From: Bacteroidales bacterium | GTDB lineage: Bacteria > Bacteroidota > Bacteroidia > Bacteroidales > UBA7960 | NCBI GenBank assembly: GCA_007129355.1 | Contig: SKVR01000223.1 | Coordinates: 1-41,554 of the forward strand | Reading direction: 5' to 3' | DNA length: 41,554 bases | Shown here: positions 24,738 to 34,579 of the stretch, piece by piece | How positions within the stretch are numbered: the stretch's first letter is position 1 | Layout: every line of letters starts with the position of its first letter | The notes under the pieces: generated by a model | What the model saw: the letters and a program-made list of their open reading frames with translations, nothing else | What the model was told of the DNA's origin: nothing | Databases searched by the model: none | Program-made: the position numbers and the translations under genes

Positions 24738-25997
24738 TTATCTTCTCCAGATGCTTACAGCGTGATTCCAGGTACTCCTGTAAGACTGGTCTCTTTCGAG
24801 TACATAATGATTTGGTGAATATTTATTGTTAATACGATTAAATGTAAATGTTGCTGACGGAACATTCATCCCTTCAGTATAGCGCCAGGTTTCAGTGTTT
24901 TCGGTTTTAAAAACCGAATGTGGAGGACCAAAAATAATATAAATCATTCCCCGGTCGGTTTGCCAGCCGGGAACAAACGAAGTAAAAAGAATATTTGCGT
25001 TATTTACTCTGTTATAATATCTGCTTATTAGTTCGCGGGCCCGGTCGGGATTTCCGGCGCTGCGGTTCCAGAACCTCTCTATGGCAAGCCTTGAATCATT
25101 ATAAGTGAAAAGTTGCTGATATTCATCAGCAGAAGTAATGTACCTTAGAGATCTGAGCACATCATCAGAATCTGAAACATTGGGAAAGCCGGGATGAAAT
25201 GCGTAGGCCACAAATCCAAGCTCCGAATTTCCTTTCTCATGAAAATGGTATAAACCTTTTAGGGAAGTAAAAAGTGACGATTTACCGTTTCTGAAATCAA
25301 GAACAAAACTCGTGTCTGCAACCAGTTCAGGTAGGTGTTTTACCTTACTGTCAATGACAACAAAAGGAGGCACAGGTATAATATCGTGAGTTGGATAAAG
25401 ATATGCGCTTAATTCAAAATTCAGGGCTTCAGCATAAGTTATCTCAAAGTTCTTTTGCGATGATAAGAAAAATGGAGCTGTAGATTTTGAATTTTCATTT
25501 TCAGAAAATACAAAAAACTGTGAAGTGTAGGGATGCGATTTATCAAGGGTTAATGCATCCTGATGCCGGGTTCGCCTGTTCAGATCTTCAAATTCAGTAA
25601 AAAGGGTATATCTTAATCCTGGCGGTGTAGCTAACTTAACAGTCCTTTCGATGTAGGGTTTGAGATCAACAGTTAGTGTATCTGAGAATACTATTTTTGC
25701 GCTGTCTGAAAGGTTTCTGCTTTCAAAATTCTCAAATAAATACCAGCTCAATTGAAATCGGGAAGTGAAAAAATCTTCCGTTGCATCCCGCACATATAAT
25801 AACTCATCCGGATTGATGTACATGATAAGTTTAGTGCTGTCTGTTTGATGATGGAAGATTGAGTATTCTGGCTGAACGACACTAAGTTCGGAATTGTAAA
25901 GATGAGCGAAGTTTACATTTACCGGTCGTTTCAATGGCCTGCAGGTAGAAAACAGACTAAGGATGGCAAGTAAAACTAAAATTCTTCGGATATACAT
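24738..25997 (-). CDS. GWxTD domain lipoprotein
   Basis: A 419-residue protein typical of Bacteroidota. The characteristic GWxTD region is near the C terminus: FTSFVPGWQTDRGMIYIIFGPPHSVF, preceded by the helical ARELISRYYNRVNNAN. The ORF track start (26090) gives 31 extra residues; the ATG at 25997 (MYIRRILVLLAILSLFSTC) yields a lipoprotein-type signal ending FSTC with Cys as the likely lipidated residue. The N-terminal region is beta-rich. Function is unknown. It lies 126 bases downstream of an Omp85-like gene in the same direction. Confidence 0.85.
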   Translation of the reverse strand: MYIRRILVLLAILSLFSTCRPLKRPVNVNFAHLYNSELSVVQPEYSIFHHQTDSTKLIMYINPDELLYVRDATEDFFTSRFQLSWYLFENFESRNLSDSAKIVFSDTLTVDLKPYIERTVKLATPPGLRYTLFTEFEDLNRRTRHQDALTLDKSHPYTSQFFVFSENENSKSTAPFFLSSQKNFEITYAEALNFELSAYLYPTHDIIPVPPFVVIDSKVKHLPELVADTSFVLDFRNGKSSLFTSLKGLYHFHEKGNSELGFVAYAFHPGFPNVSDSDDVLRSLRYITSADEYQQLFTYNDSRLAIERFWNRSAGNPDRARELISRYYNRVNNANILFTSFVPGWQTDRGMIYIIFGPPHSVFKTENTETWRYTEGMNVPSATFTFNRINNKYSPNHYVLERDQSYRSTWNHAVSIWRR

Positions 25998-26123
25998 ACT
26001 AATAAATGGCTGAATTTGCGGATATTGATGATTTAATGTTTTCAAAAACATCAAATACAAAGATACATTTTGATGTTCTTTTTTATTCAATAACTTGTAT
26101 TTATTTTCAGAATATGAGTTTTT

Positions 26124-27854
26124 CTAAAATGTACTTATATAACCCACGTGTATCTTGGCGTTGCGAAGTTCAAAGGGTATCTGGTTTTGTCTGCCCAAAG
26201 CAAAATAAAGTGCAAATATTCCTGCCTGGGTTTCCAGGTTTATCCCCGTACCCATGCCCACCGGAAAATCATTGATATATTGCGTACCGGTTTTTTGCTC
26301 ATACCAACCTCCATTAATAAACAAACTGAAAAAACTCATGGGACCGGTGAAAAACCGATATTCAAAATTGGTTGTAAAATAAGCTGATGCGAGCATTGAA
26401 TATTCATCAAATCCCTTCAGGGTTTGAAAGCCCCCCAACCGAAAAAGTTGATTCTCGGGCAGGTTTTGTCCGTTGAGCCATGCCCCATGATTGTCAACAG
26501 AGAAAGTACTTCGGTCCGAAACTGTTAATCTGAACTTAGCCCTTGCCTTGATATTTAGTTGCAAACTTTTTAACTCCATTTCTTCGTAGATTATTTCGGG
26601 CAAATTGCTGTTTTTGATGATTTCCTGGTTTCCTGCAGCGGTGGAAATATTTATCAGATGCCCCCTTTGCAATAAGTTTTGCCGGAAAGCAAGCGTTCTT
26701 TTATTAAATTCAATGCCATAGAGTCTGGTGGTAATATCCAGATTCCGCGGAGCAACTGTAATGTTATCATACTGTCTTGTACTGATCAGGTTTGAACGGG
26801 TGTAATTCATAAAAGCTCCCCATGAGATGGTTGCAGAAGTCTGGAATCTTAAGGAAGGTATTGTACTTACTTGTAACCATGAGGTATCTTGCCGATGCAG
26901 TCCAAATTCAATACCTGTATTAACCGGTAACCGGAAAGGGTAGGGGTACTCTCCTTTGAAATCAAGGATCTGGGTTCCATGGGCAAGTGATCTCCATGCT
27001 AAATCCAGAAATTCTCCCATACCCAAAGTGTTGGCAAGGTAAAGATTCAGAATACCTGTTATCTGGAAAGGCTGTTCATCATTCTGTGTGCCGGAGATAC
27101 CGGCAATGCCATCAAAACGGTTGGCACGAATTTTTTGCAGAGGAAGGTGTAAGCGGGCTTTACCTGGCGAAAAAGATAACTGCAGGGGCGAACTCAGCTC
27201 TGCAAAATCCAGTTCACGCAGGTATGCACCGGCCTGCTGAACGAGTTTCTCACTATAGGGTTGACCAGGGATAATTCCCAGGTGGTTCTCCAGGAAAAAA
27301 CGGCTGATCTGCACATTCCCCTCCCGACTTAACGTATCAAAAACAATATATTCCATTTTGTCGAGAATGAGTATGGCCTTGACTACACTGTCAGAAAGTG
27401 TAACATTGGTTTTTTGTAATCGGGCAAAAGGGTATCCATTATTCTCAAAGTAGTTAAAAATAGTTTTCGAAATATTTTCAAATTCAGGAAAACTTACCGG
27501 CCGTTCATTAAAGTACCTTTCTATTCCCAATCTTTGTAAAAGATATGGTTCAATTGATGAATTCAACTGATAATAAAACTCCGGACCTTTTTTTATGGTG
27601 AGATTAAAATTAATTGAATCAATTGTAATGCTTTCTTTTTCTGCTTTAAGGAAACCCAGCTTATAAAGTTCATTTAACCTTAGATTGGCAAGATTCTTAA
27701 CAGAATCAATTGGATATTCTGTGGTGGGAAATGAATAGGTCTCTTTTGACTTGATATCAGAAAGGAGATGAAGGGATTGTGCTGTGGTTGACATTGAAAT
27801 TAAGAACCACAGAACTATAAAAAACAGGCAGCCTTTGATGTAATGGCTTTGCAT
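26124..27854 (-). CDS. Omp85/TamA-like outer membrane protein
   Basis: A 576-residue protein with a signal peptide (MQSHYIKGCLFFIVLWFLISMSTTAQ). About 230 residues resemble POTRA-type alpha/beta repeats: FENISKTIFNYFENNGYPFARLQKTNVTLSD is a typical POTRA helix, then VVKAILILDKMEYIVFDTLSREGNVQISRFFLENHLGIIPGQPYSE. A C-terminal 16-strand-type barrel follows (for example LNLYLANTLGMGEFLDLAWRSL), ending in GYISTF with terminal Phe. It also has the LFRLGGFQTLKGFDEYSMLASAYF strand, reminiscent of the VRGF barrel lock motif (here LKGF). It is shorter than BamA, so TamA-like or a surface-antigen relative. It sits 6 bases after ung. Confidence 0.85.
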   Translation of the reverse strand: MQSHYIKGCLFFIVLWFLISMSTTAQSLHLLSDIKSKETYSFPTTEYPIDSVKNLANLRLNELYKLGFLKAEKESITIDSINFNLTIKKGPEFYYQLNSSIEPYLLQRLGIERYFNERPVSFPEFENISKTIFNYFENNGYPFARLQKTNVTLSDSVVKAILILDKMEYIVFDTLSREGNVQISRFFLENHLGIIPGQPYSEKLVQQAGAYLRELDFAELSSPLQLSFSPGKARLHLPLQKIRANRFDGIAGISGTQNDEQPFQITGILNLYLANTLGMGEFLDLAWRSLAHGTQILDFKGEYPYPFRLPVNTGIEFGLHRQDTSWLQVSTIPSLRFQTSATISWGAFMNYTRSNLISTRQYDNITVAPRNLDITTRLYGIEFNKRTLAFRQNLLQRGHLINISTAAGNQEIIKNSNLPEIIYEEMELKSLQLNIKARAKFRLTVSDRSTFSVDNHGAWLNGQNLPENQLFRLGGFQTLKGFDEYSMLASAYFTTNFEYRFFTGPMSFFSLFINGGWYEQKTGTQYINDFPVGMGTGINLETQAGIFALYFALGRQNQIPFELRNAKIHVGYISTF

Positions 27855-27860
27855 GATGTA

Positions 27861-28547
27861 TCAGGTGGAGTTTAAGTTCCAGTTTATGGGTTCAATATTA
27901 TTTTGCTGAAGATAATCGTTGGTTTTTGAAAAATGCCGACACCCGAAAAAACCACGTGAAGCTGAAAGGGGTGATGGATGAACCGACTTCAGAATAAGAT
28001 GTTTGTTGGGATTAATAAGAGCAGATTTTTGTATGGCATAATTTCCCCAAAGTAAAAAAACCAGATTTTCTCTTTCTGCTGAAAGGGTTTCAATGACCCT
28101 GTCAGTAAATATCTCCCACCCTTTTTTCTGGTGCGATCCTGCCTGGTTGGCGCGTACAGTCAAGGTTGAATTGAGCAGTAAAACTCCCTGTTCAGCCCAT
28201 TTCCCGAGGTTGCCATGTTTTGGGATGAGAATGTTAAGATCGTTCTGCAATTCGCTGAAGATGTTTTTCAATGACGGAGGTTGCTGAACTCCCACCGGAA
28301 CTGAGAAGCATAACCCGTGAGCCTGTCCGGGACCATGGTAGGGATCCTGACCAAGTATTACCACTTTAACCTTGGGAAAGGGCGTATGGTTAAAGGCAGC
28401 AAAAATTATTGGTCCCGGCGGATAAATAGTATATTTCCTTTTTTCATCTAAAAGAAAATTCTTCAATGCTGGGAAATAAGGCTTTCGGAATTCACTTTCA
28501 AGCATTCCTTTCCAGCTTTCTTCTATAGTTGGATTTATTTGATGCAT
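27861..28547 (-). CDS. ung: Uracil-DNA glycosylase, family 1
   Basis: Ung removes uracil from DNA, starting base excision repair. The 228-residue protein carries the family 1 motifs: [23 protein letters not shown] (catalytic Asp in GQDPYHG), [27 protein letters not shown] (uracil-binding region), [11 protein letters not shown] and [24 protein letters not shown] (the leucine loop and catalytic His in HPSPLSA). Length is standard. It follows mpl by 22 bases in a minus-strand run that also carries the Omp85-like gene. Confidence 0.97.
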   Translation of the reverse strand: MHQINPTIEESWKGMLESEFRKPYFPALKNFLLDEKRKYTIYPPGPIIFAAFNHTPFPKVKVVILGQDPYHGPGQAHGLCFSVPVGVQQPPSLKNIFSELQNDLNILIPKHGNLGKWAEQGVLLLNSTLTVRANQAGSHQKKGWEIFTDRVIETLSAERENLVFLLWGNYAIQKSALINPNKHLILKSVHPSPLSASRGFFGCRHFSKTNDYLQQNNIEPINWNLNST

Positions 28548-28569
28548 AAAATATAAAACGGATTTGATG

Positions 28570-29931
28570 TTATTTTATTAAATCATTTGCAATTTCCTGA
28601 ATATCCAGATTTCCAAAGTTTGCGCTGGTCATCAGTAAAAAAGCCGCATTTTTCTGTTTCTGCTTCATTATTTCTTCTTTGAGCTTTTGCGGATCGCTGA
28701 ATATTTTCAGATTTTCTTTACCGAAGGCATCATAAATCATTTCAGGACTTATAAAAGGCAACCTTTTTAGTTCAATAGCTAAAGGATTATAAAAAACAAT
28801 GGCCTCATCTGCAAGCTCCATTGTGCCGGCATATTGGTTTAGAAAATTTTTGCTTAAACTACTATAGGTATGCAGTTCTATAAAAGCTATAAGCCGTCTT
28901 CGCGGAAACTGGGATTTTACTGCTTGTATGGTGGCTTTCAGCTTGGAAGGTGCATGGGCAAAATCCTTGAATACAACTACACTTTTATTTTTTGCCAGCA
29001 TTTGCAGGCGATTACTAGCTCCTTTAAAACTGCTTATGGCTTCAAGAAACATATCTTCTGTAACTCCCAATTGCTTGCACACGGTCATAGCACCTGAAAT
29101 ATTCAGCAGGTTATGTTCGCCAAAAACCATAAGAGGATAAAGGTTATCATAAAGATTTATGTGAGTGGTTCCGTTTTTTGTGGTGTAATCAGGCAGATTG
29201 TATGGAAGGTGGCAGATATCTTTTCGGGTGTTTTTTTTACAAAGCTCCTTTACCACATCATCTGCTTCACAATATATCAGCTTGCCGTAATTTTCAATTT
29301 TTTCAATAAAAATCCTGAATTGTTCAAGATAGTTTTCAAATGTGGGAAATACATTGATATGATCCCAGGCGATACCACTAATGAGTGCTATATTGGGTTT
29401 GTAAAGATGAAACTTTGGTCTTCTGTCAATGGGTGAACTTAGGTACTCATCACCTTCAAGCAGAATGTGCGGAGCATCATCACTCAATTTTACCATAACT
29501 TCAAATCCATCGAGCTGGGCACCCACCATATAGTCGGTGTTTATATCATGGAATTGCAGAACGTGCAGAATCATAGATGTTATGGTGGTTTTACCATGAC
29601 TTCCTCCTATAACGATACGATTTTTGTTTTTTGATTGCTCATATAAAAACTCAGGGTATGAATAAATTTTTAGTTTTAGCTGTTTGGCTTTCTGTAATTC
29701 AGGATTATCCTCTTTTGCATGCATGCCCAATATTACAGCATCAAGCCCATCATGAATTTTATTCTCATCCCAGCCGGTTTGCGGTGGCAGTAAATCATAT
29801 TTCATTAAACGACCCTTTGATGGTTCAAAGATTTCATCATCAGAACCAGTAACCTGGTATCCTTTTTTATGCAGCGCAATAGCAAGATTATGCATGGCAC
29901 TTCCACCAACAGCAATAAAGTGAACTTTCAT
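28570..29931 (-). CDS. mpl: UDP-N-acetylmuramate:L-Ala-gamma-D-Glu-meso-DAP ligase (murein peptide ligase)
   Basis: Mpl joins recycled murein tripeptide to UDP-MurNAc using ATP. The 453-residue protein has the Mur ligase layout: an N-terminal Rossmann domain ([32 protein letters not shown]), the central ATPase domain with P-loop [16 protein letters not shown] and [31 protein letters not shown] (metal and Mg-ATP region), and the C-terminal domain [44 protein letters not shown]. The [13 protein letters not shown] segment distinguishes Mpl from MurC. It leads a long minus-strand run and faces a 317-base divergent gap. Confidence 0.95.
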   Translation of the reverse strand: MKVHFIAVGGSAMHNLAIALHKKGYQVTGSDDEIFEPSKGRLMKYDLLPPQTGWDENKIHDGLDAVILGMHAKEDNPELQKAKQLKLKIYSYPEFLYEQSKNKNRIVIGGSHGKTTITSMILHVLQFHDINTDYMVGAQLDGFEVMVKLSDDAPHILLEGDEYLSSPIDRRPKFHLYKPNIALISGIAWDHINVFPTFENYLEQFRIFIEKIENYGKLIYCEADDVVKELCKKNTRKDICHLPYNLPDYTTKNGTTHINLYDNLYPLMVFGEHNLLNISGAMTVCKQLGVTEDMFLEAISSFKGASNRLQMLAKNKSVVVFKDFAHAPSKLKATIQAVKSQFPRRRLIAFIELHTYSSLSKNFLNQYAGTMELADEAIVFYNPLAIELKRLPFISPEMIYDAFGKENLKIFSDPQKLKEEIMKQKQKNAAFLLMTSANFGNLDIQEIANDLIK

Positions 29932-30248
29932 GATTTCTTTAAATCGGGTTAAATTGTGTCTGGTTCAATCGCAATAATACGAAGAAGTATTTCACGAATT
30001 ATTTTTAAAATTGTAAAGTTAAAAGTTTTACCAGATTAATAGGTTGTTATTACGATTCGTGAAGCTAATCACGTAGGTAAATACCAAGACTCACGGAGTT
30101 TTTCTCGCTTCATTTTTCGTATTTTTGCTGACATTAAAAAAGTTTAAAAGGTTTTTCAGAAAGAAATATCATAATATTTCATTACCGTTATTTTTGGCGT
30201 TAATTTATTTTTTGCAAAAATAAACATAAATGTAAATTATTGAACTTC
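29932..30248. promoter_or_regulatory. Divergent intergenic region with clustered TCACG motifs
   Basis: 317 noncoding bases between mpl and the MBL gene. TCACG or its complement occurs four times: 29992-29996, 30058-30062 (reverse), 30069-30073 and 30091-30095. Two pair as the 9-base inverted repeat TTCACGAAT (29991-29999) / ATTCGTGAA (30055-30063), and another pair as CGTGA-N6-TCACG. Perfect -7 elements TATTTTTG occur at 30120-30127 and 30189-30196 on the plus strand, both lacking a convincing -33. This looks like a regulated promoter region for the MBL-cysH operon. Confidence 0.45.
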
Positions 30249-31091
30249 ATGAAGTTATTTACTATTGTTCCTGAGAATTTTAAAATGGATGGAGGTGCAT
30301 GTTTTGGTGTAGTTCCCAAAAGCTTATGGTCAAAGCATATTCCATGCGACGATGAAAATATGATTAATCTGTCATCAAGGTGTTTACTCATCGATATCGG
30401 TGATCGCCGCATTTTGATTGATACCGGTCTTGGCAATAAGCAGAGTGATAAATATTACAGCTATTTTCATCTTTTTAATAGAATTGGCTTGGGTAAAGCT
30501 ATTGAAAATCAGGGGTATAGAGTCGAAGACATAACCGATGTAATTCTCACTCATCTTCATTTTGATCATGTTGGAGGTGCTGTAAAATGGGCTGAAGATG
30601 GTAAAACACCTGTTTCGGTTTTTCCCAATGCAACGTTTTATTGTTCCAAAGCCCAATGGGAAACCGCCAATAATCCAAACCCCAGAGAAAAAGCATCTTA
30701 TTTCGCGGAAAACTACATGCCCCTTTACGAAGAAGGCCGGCTGGAATTTATTCATGAAAATACTGCATTTTGTAAAGGGGTCGATCTTGAAATCAAAAAC
30801 GGACATACATTGGGTCAAATAATTCCGTTTATTCACTACAATGGAAGAACATTGGTTTATACGGCTGATTTTATTTCATTCGTTTTCAATATTCCGCTTG
30901 CTTATGTTCCAAGCTATGATGTTGCTCCTGTTAAATCAATGGATGAAAAAGATGAGTTTCTCAGGCGTGCAGTTGAAAAAGATTATATTCTCTTTTTTGA
31001 ACATGATTACTACCACGAATGCTGTTCGCTTCAGGAAACTCAAAAGGGTATACGCGCCAAAGAAACATTTAAATTAACTGACATTGAATAA
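30249..31091 (+). CDS. MBL-fold metallo-hydrolase
   Basis: A 280-residue metallo-beta-lactamase-fold enzyme. The start chosen is ATG at 30249 (MKLFTIVPENFKMDGG); the track's TTG at 30240 is only three codons earlier. Motif: VILTHLHFDHVGG provides the HxHxDH zinc site. A later LEIKNGHTLGQIIPFIH supplies the third His, RTLVYTADFISF the bridging Asp, and LFFEHDYYHE the last His. Overall layout resembles the lactonase-like MBL branch (YtnP/AiiA type), but the substrate is unknown. cysH starts about 31 bases downstream, suggesting an operon. Confidence 0.85.
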   Translation: MKLFTIVPENFKMDGGACFGVVPKSLWSKHIPCDDENMINLSSRCLLIDIGDRRILIDTGLGNKQSDKYYSYFHLFNRIGLGKAIENQGYRVEDITDVILTHLHFDHVGGAVKWAEDGKTPVSVFPNATFYCSKAQWETANNPNPREKASYFAENYMPLYEEGRLEFIHENTAFCKGVDLEIKNGHTLGQIIPFIHYNGRTLVYTADFISFVFNIPLAYVPSYDVAPVKSMDEKDEFLRRAVEKDYILFFEHDYYHECCSLQETQKGIRAKETFKLTDIE

Positions 31092-31121
31092 ACCTGAAAT
31101 CAACCTGGATTGAAAACTGAT

Positions 31122-31838
31122 ATGCTGATGGATAAAAAAACTGCTGATCAACTCAATGAAAAACTTAAAGGGAAGAGTGCTGCTGAAATATTAAAATTTG
31201 TTTCAGAGGAATTCAGGCAAAAAATACGATTTGCATCCAGTATGGGTGTGGAAGACCAGGTAATAACTCACCTGATTGCCGAAAATCAATTGCCTGTAAA
31301 TGTTTTTACTCTTGATACCGGCAGGATGTTTCCGGAAACCTATGAAGTAATTGACAAAACACAGGCGCGTTATAATATTAAGATTTTTGTTTACTTCCCA
31401 GCTGATCAGGAAGTTGAAAAAATGGTAAACGAGAAGGGAATAAATCTTTTTTATCATAGCGTTGAAAACAGGAAGTTATGCTGTGGAATCAGAAAAATAA
31501 AACCGCTGAAAAGGGCACTGGAAGGTATGGATGCATGGATTACCGGCCTGAGACGTGAACAATCTCCTACACGCAATGATATTCAGGTGGTAGAATGGGA
31601 TGAAGGCAATCAGTTGATAAAAATTAATCCTTTGCTTGATTGGAGTGAAAAACAAACCTGGGATTTTGTCAAAGAAAATAAAATACCGTATAACACATTA
31701 CACGATAAAGGTTTTCCAAGCATTGGCTGTCAGCCATGCACAAGGGCGATAATGCCTGGCGAAGATGTCAGAAGCGGAAGATGGTGGTGGGAAAATCCAG
31801 AATCTAAGGAATGTGGTTTGCATATTAAAAAAAAATAA
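31122..31838 (+). CDS. cysH: APS/PAPS reductase with [4Fe-4S] ligands
   Basis: CysH reduces activated sulfate to sulfite in assimilatory sulfate reduction. The 238-residue protein has the ATP pyrophosphatase-like fold: IRFASSMGVEDQVITHLI (P-loop-like SSxGxED), VFTLDTGRMFPETYEV, WITGLRREQSPTR, SIGCQPCTRAI and the catalytic ECGLH near the C terminus. The pairs LCCGIRKIKPL and GCQPC give the CC-x~80-CxxC set that ligates a [4Fe-4S] cluster, which marks enzymes using APS rather than PAPS. The track start is TTG at 31110; ATG at 31122 is preferred. No ATP sulfurylase or sulfite reductase is in view. Confidence 0.93.
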   Translation: MLMDKKTADQLNEKLKGKSAAEILKFVSEEFRQKIRFASSMGVEDQVITHLIAENQLPVNVFTLDTGRMFPETYEVIDKTQARYNIKIFVYFPADQEVEKMVNEKGINLFYHSVENRKLCCGIRKIKPLKRALEGMDAWITGLRREQSPTRNDIQVVEWDEGNQLIKINPLLDWSEKQTWDFVKENKIPYNTLHDKGFPSIGCQPCTRAIMPGEDVRSGRWWWENPESKECGLHIKKK

Positions 31839-31866
31839 AAAATATTGAACTCTTTATAATTTGTAA

Positions 31867-34518
31867 ATGATATCCGACAACAATTTTACAAAGTTTTATT
31901 TAACAGCTCAACAAGATACATTATGCCCTGAGTTAAAAAGATTTGTACTGGAAAATCAAGACCGGGTTACGGTCATTAATAAAGCCAGCGTGTCTGATTC
32001 AAATGTGCAAGGGGATCTTATCTCAACAAGCAAACCCTGGTTAATGGATTTTAAGAGCTTTTCCCATCTTTCTCAAAATGGGGGTGCTGCTGTAATGAGC
32101 TATTGTAAGTCAATATTACTTTTAGTTGATGAAAAAGATATCGAGATTGCCACCGGATTGGAAATACCAGAAAACGTTTCATTTATTCAGTTGCCTGTAC
32201 GGTCAGGTATTTTGAATTTACTCCTACAGCATTCTTCAAAAAAGCAAAACAAAAAGAACGAAGTTCCTACAAGTCAGGAAGAGTTTTACCGTAACCTTTT
32301 CTTAAACAGCCTGCAACCCAAGATTGTGCTGGATCCTCAGAGTTTTAAAATAATTGATGCAAATAACAGTGCAGCCCACATCTTTAAAATCTCACTGGAT
32401 GAGCTAAAGGGAAGTAGTCTTGATAAACTCCATCCTGAAGAGTTGGAAACCATTCATGAAGAAATCAGGAAGGTAGCGCTGGGTCAGAATTCTTATCTGA
32501 AACTCAAATATCTGAATGATGAAGAAGTACTCGAACTTGAATATTTTGTAAATAAAGTTAGTGTAGGCAATAAACAATTGATATACTTCAACATCCACGA
32601 CAATACAGAAAAGGAGAAAACAGATCAGATGTTTCATGAGCAACATGAGATGCTGCGTAGCACCCTTGAATCAATAGATGATCTTTTTTTTACACTAAAT
32701 AAAGATGGTGACTTTATTGAATATTATCAGCCATCTGATCAAAGCTCACTTGCACTTTCGAGTGATGCTTTTGTAGGTAAAAACATTTATGATGTGGGTT
32801 TTCCGCTCGATGTGGCCAGGAAATACCTTCAGACCATAGAACGGGTAATAGATGATGATAAATCAGAACAAATTGACTATTTTCTGGAGGCTTTTGGTTC
32901 ACGCTTGTGGTATAGTGCCAGGATATCACCACGCAAAAATGCATTTGGAGTGGCAGATGGGGTAACAGTTTTATGCAGAGATATTACACGCCAGAAAAGG
33001 ACTGAAGAAACACTTAAGCGTGCCAGAGACTTTTATCTTACACTTCTTGGCGATTTTCCTAGTATGATCTGGAAAGCAAACACTTCAAAAAGGGCAGACT
33101 ACTTTAACAAAACCTGGCTCGAATTTACCGGTAATGATCTAAACACCGAACTCACAACCGACTGGGTTGAGAAACTTCATATGGCTGATGTGGGAACATT
33201 TCTTTCAACCTTACTTAATGCATATCTTAAAAAGGAATCTTTCCAGCTTGAACACAGATTAAAACATCAATCGGGAGAATACCGTTGGGTTATAAATGCC
33301 GGCAGGCCGCTCTATAATCTGGAAGGAAAGTTTGCAGGCTTTATTGGTTCCTGTTACGACATTACGGAGAGAAGAAAGGCTGAAGAAACCCTTAAGCTCC
33401 AGAAAAGCGCTATGGAGTCGGCCCTCGAGGGTATACTGATTCTTGAGGACAACAATGAGAACTATCCTGTCATTTATGCAAATAAAGAACTCTCAAATAT
33501 TACCGGATACAGTGAAGATCAAATTATAGGAAAAGATTTTATCAATGTGATTGGTCGTCCGCTTCATCAGGATACAAGAGATAATATCATTTATTCATTA
33601 AAAAATAAAAGACCATTCAGAGGGGAAATAGAATGCAAGAATGGTAAAGAAAAAACATCCTGGCGTTTGCTGTTTATGGCTCCGGTTAAAGACGCCAAGA
33701 ACTCTTCAACTCATTTTGTTGCAGTTTTGAGCGATATTACAGATACCAAGGCTGTTGAAAATACCCTAAGGGAAAACAATAAACAATTACAAAAAACCAA
33801 TGAAGAGCTTGATCGGTTCGTTTACAGTACTTCGCATGAATTACGTTCTCCTCTTATGTCTATTCTCGGGCTGGTCAATTTACTTGAAACAGAACAAAAA
33901 TCAGATGAACTGGACAATTATCTGAATATGATTAGAGATACTATCGGTCGACTCGATAAAATAATTCATGATATAATTGATTATTCACGAAATTCAAGAT
34001 CCGATATTATTTTTGAAAACGTTGATTTTAAATGTTTTATAGAAGATGCCATTCAAAGCCATTCATATCTTGAAAACTTTGAAAAGGTTAAGTTTAGTTT
34101 GGATGTGGAAAACGGTGTATCATTTTTTTCCGATAAAAAACGTGTACAGATAATTTTTAATAATTTAATTTCCAACTGTATAAAATTCCATAATCTTGAA
34201 CAGGAGGAACCTTTTGTTAAAGTAAGCGTGAAAACATCGCCGGTGAATGCAGTTATTACTATTTGCGATAATGGGACCGGAATTCATGAAAAGCACATTC
34301 CTAAGGTCTACGAGATGTTTTATCGGGCTACCGACAAAAGTACAGGTAGTGGAATTGGTCTATACATTGTAAAAGAGATCGTTGAGAAACTAAAGGGTAA
34401 AATAAAGGTAAAATCTGAGCTCCGGAAAGGAACCACTTTTATCATTGAATTACCTAATTTCTCGAAAAATGAACCTAAACTCATTCAGATGAACTCGGTG
34501 GATTTCGATTGTTTTTAA
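31867..34518 (+). CDS. Cytoplasmic multi-PAS sensor histidine kinase (HisKA type)
   Basis: An 883-residue soluble kinase with no transmembrane segment. Residues 1-130 have a degenerate receiver-like pattern with no phosphoacceptor set (VTVINKAS, SILLLVDEKDIEIATGL, FIQLPVRSGILNLLLQ). Four PAS domains follow: about 140-250, 258-380 (LRSTLESIDDLFFTLNKDGDF), 385-505 (MIWKANTSKRADYFNKTWLEFTG) and 515-630 (ESALEGILILEDNNENYPVIYANKEL). A linker helix leads to HisKA with H657 in YSTSHELRSPLMSIL, then the HATPase domain with DNGTGIHEKHIPKVYEMFYRA and GSGIGLYIVKEIV. PAS2-PAS3 are closely related to those of the kinase at 34986. A single-domain receiver follows 61 bases later. Confidence 0.93.
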   Translation: MISDNNFTKFYLTAQQDTLCPELKRFVLENQDRVTVINKASVSDSNVQGDLISTSKPWLMDFKSFSHLSQNGGAAVMSYCKSILLLVDEKDIEIATGLEIPENVSFIQLPVRSGILNLLLQHSSKKQNKKNEVPTSQEEFYRNLFLNSLQPKIVLDPQSFKIIDANNSAAHIFKISLDELKGSSLDKLHPEELETIHEEIRKVALGQNSYLKLKYLNDEEVLELEYFVNKVSVGNKQLIYFNIHDNTEKEKTDQMFHEQHEMLRSTLESIDDLFFTLNKDGDFIEYYQPSDQSSLALSSDAFVGKNIYDVGFPLDVARKYLQTIERVIDDDKSEQIDYFLEAFGSRLWYSARISPRKNAFGVADGVTVLCRDITRQKRTEETLKRARDFYLTLLGDFPSMIWKANTSKRADYFNKTWLEFTGNDLNTELTTDWVEKLHMADVGTFLSTLLNAYLKKESFQLEHRLKHQSGEYRWVINAGRPLYNLEGKFAGFIGSCYDITERRKAEETLKLQKSAMESALEGILILEDNNENYPVIYANKELSNITGYSEDQIIGKDFINVIGRPLHQDTRDNIIYSLKNKRPFRGEIECKNGKEKTSWRLLFMAPVKDAKNSSTHFVAVLSDITDTKAVENTLRENNKQLQKTNEELDRFVYSTSHELRSPLMSILGLVNLLETEQKSDELDNYLNMIRDTIGRLDKIIHDIIDYSRNSRSDIIFENVDFKCFIEDAIQSHSYLENFEKVKFSLDVENGVSFFSDKKRVQIIFNNLISNCIKFHNLEQEEPFVKVSVKTSPVNAVITICDNGTGIHEKHIPKVYEMFYRATDKSTGSGIGLYIVKEIVEKLKGKIKVKSELRKGTTFIIELPNFSKNEPKLIQMNSVDFDCF

Positions 34519-34579
34519 TGGGGAAGTAGTTCCAGTATGTAATCTGAAAAAAGCAATCTACAAGTAATTTACATAATTC

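Noticed and set aside
26987-27274. 95-residue plus-strand ORF within the Omp85-like gene
   Set aside because: Antisense to a good beta-barrel gene and without similarity to anything I know.
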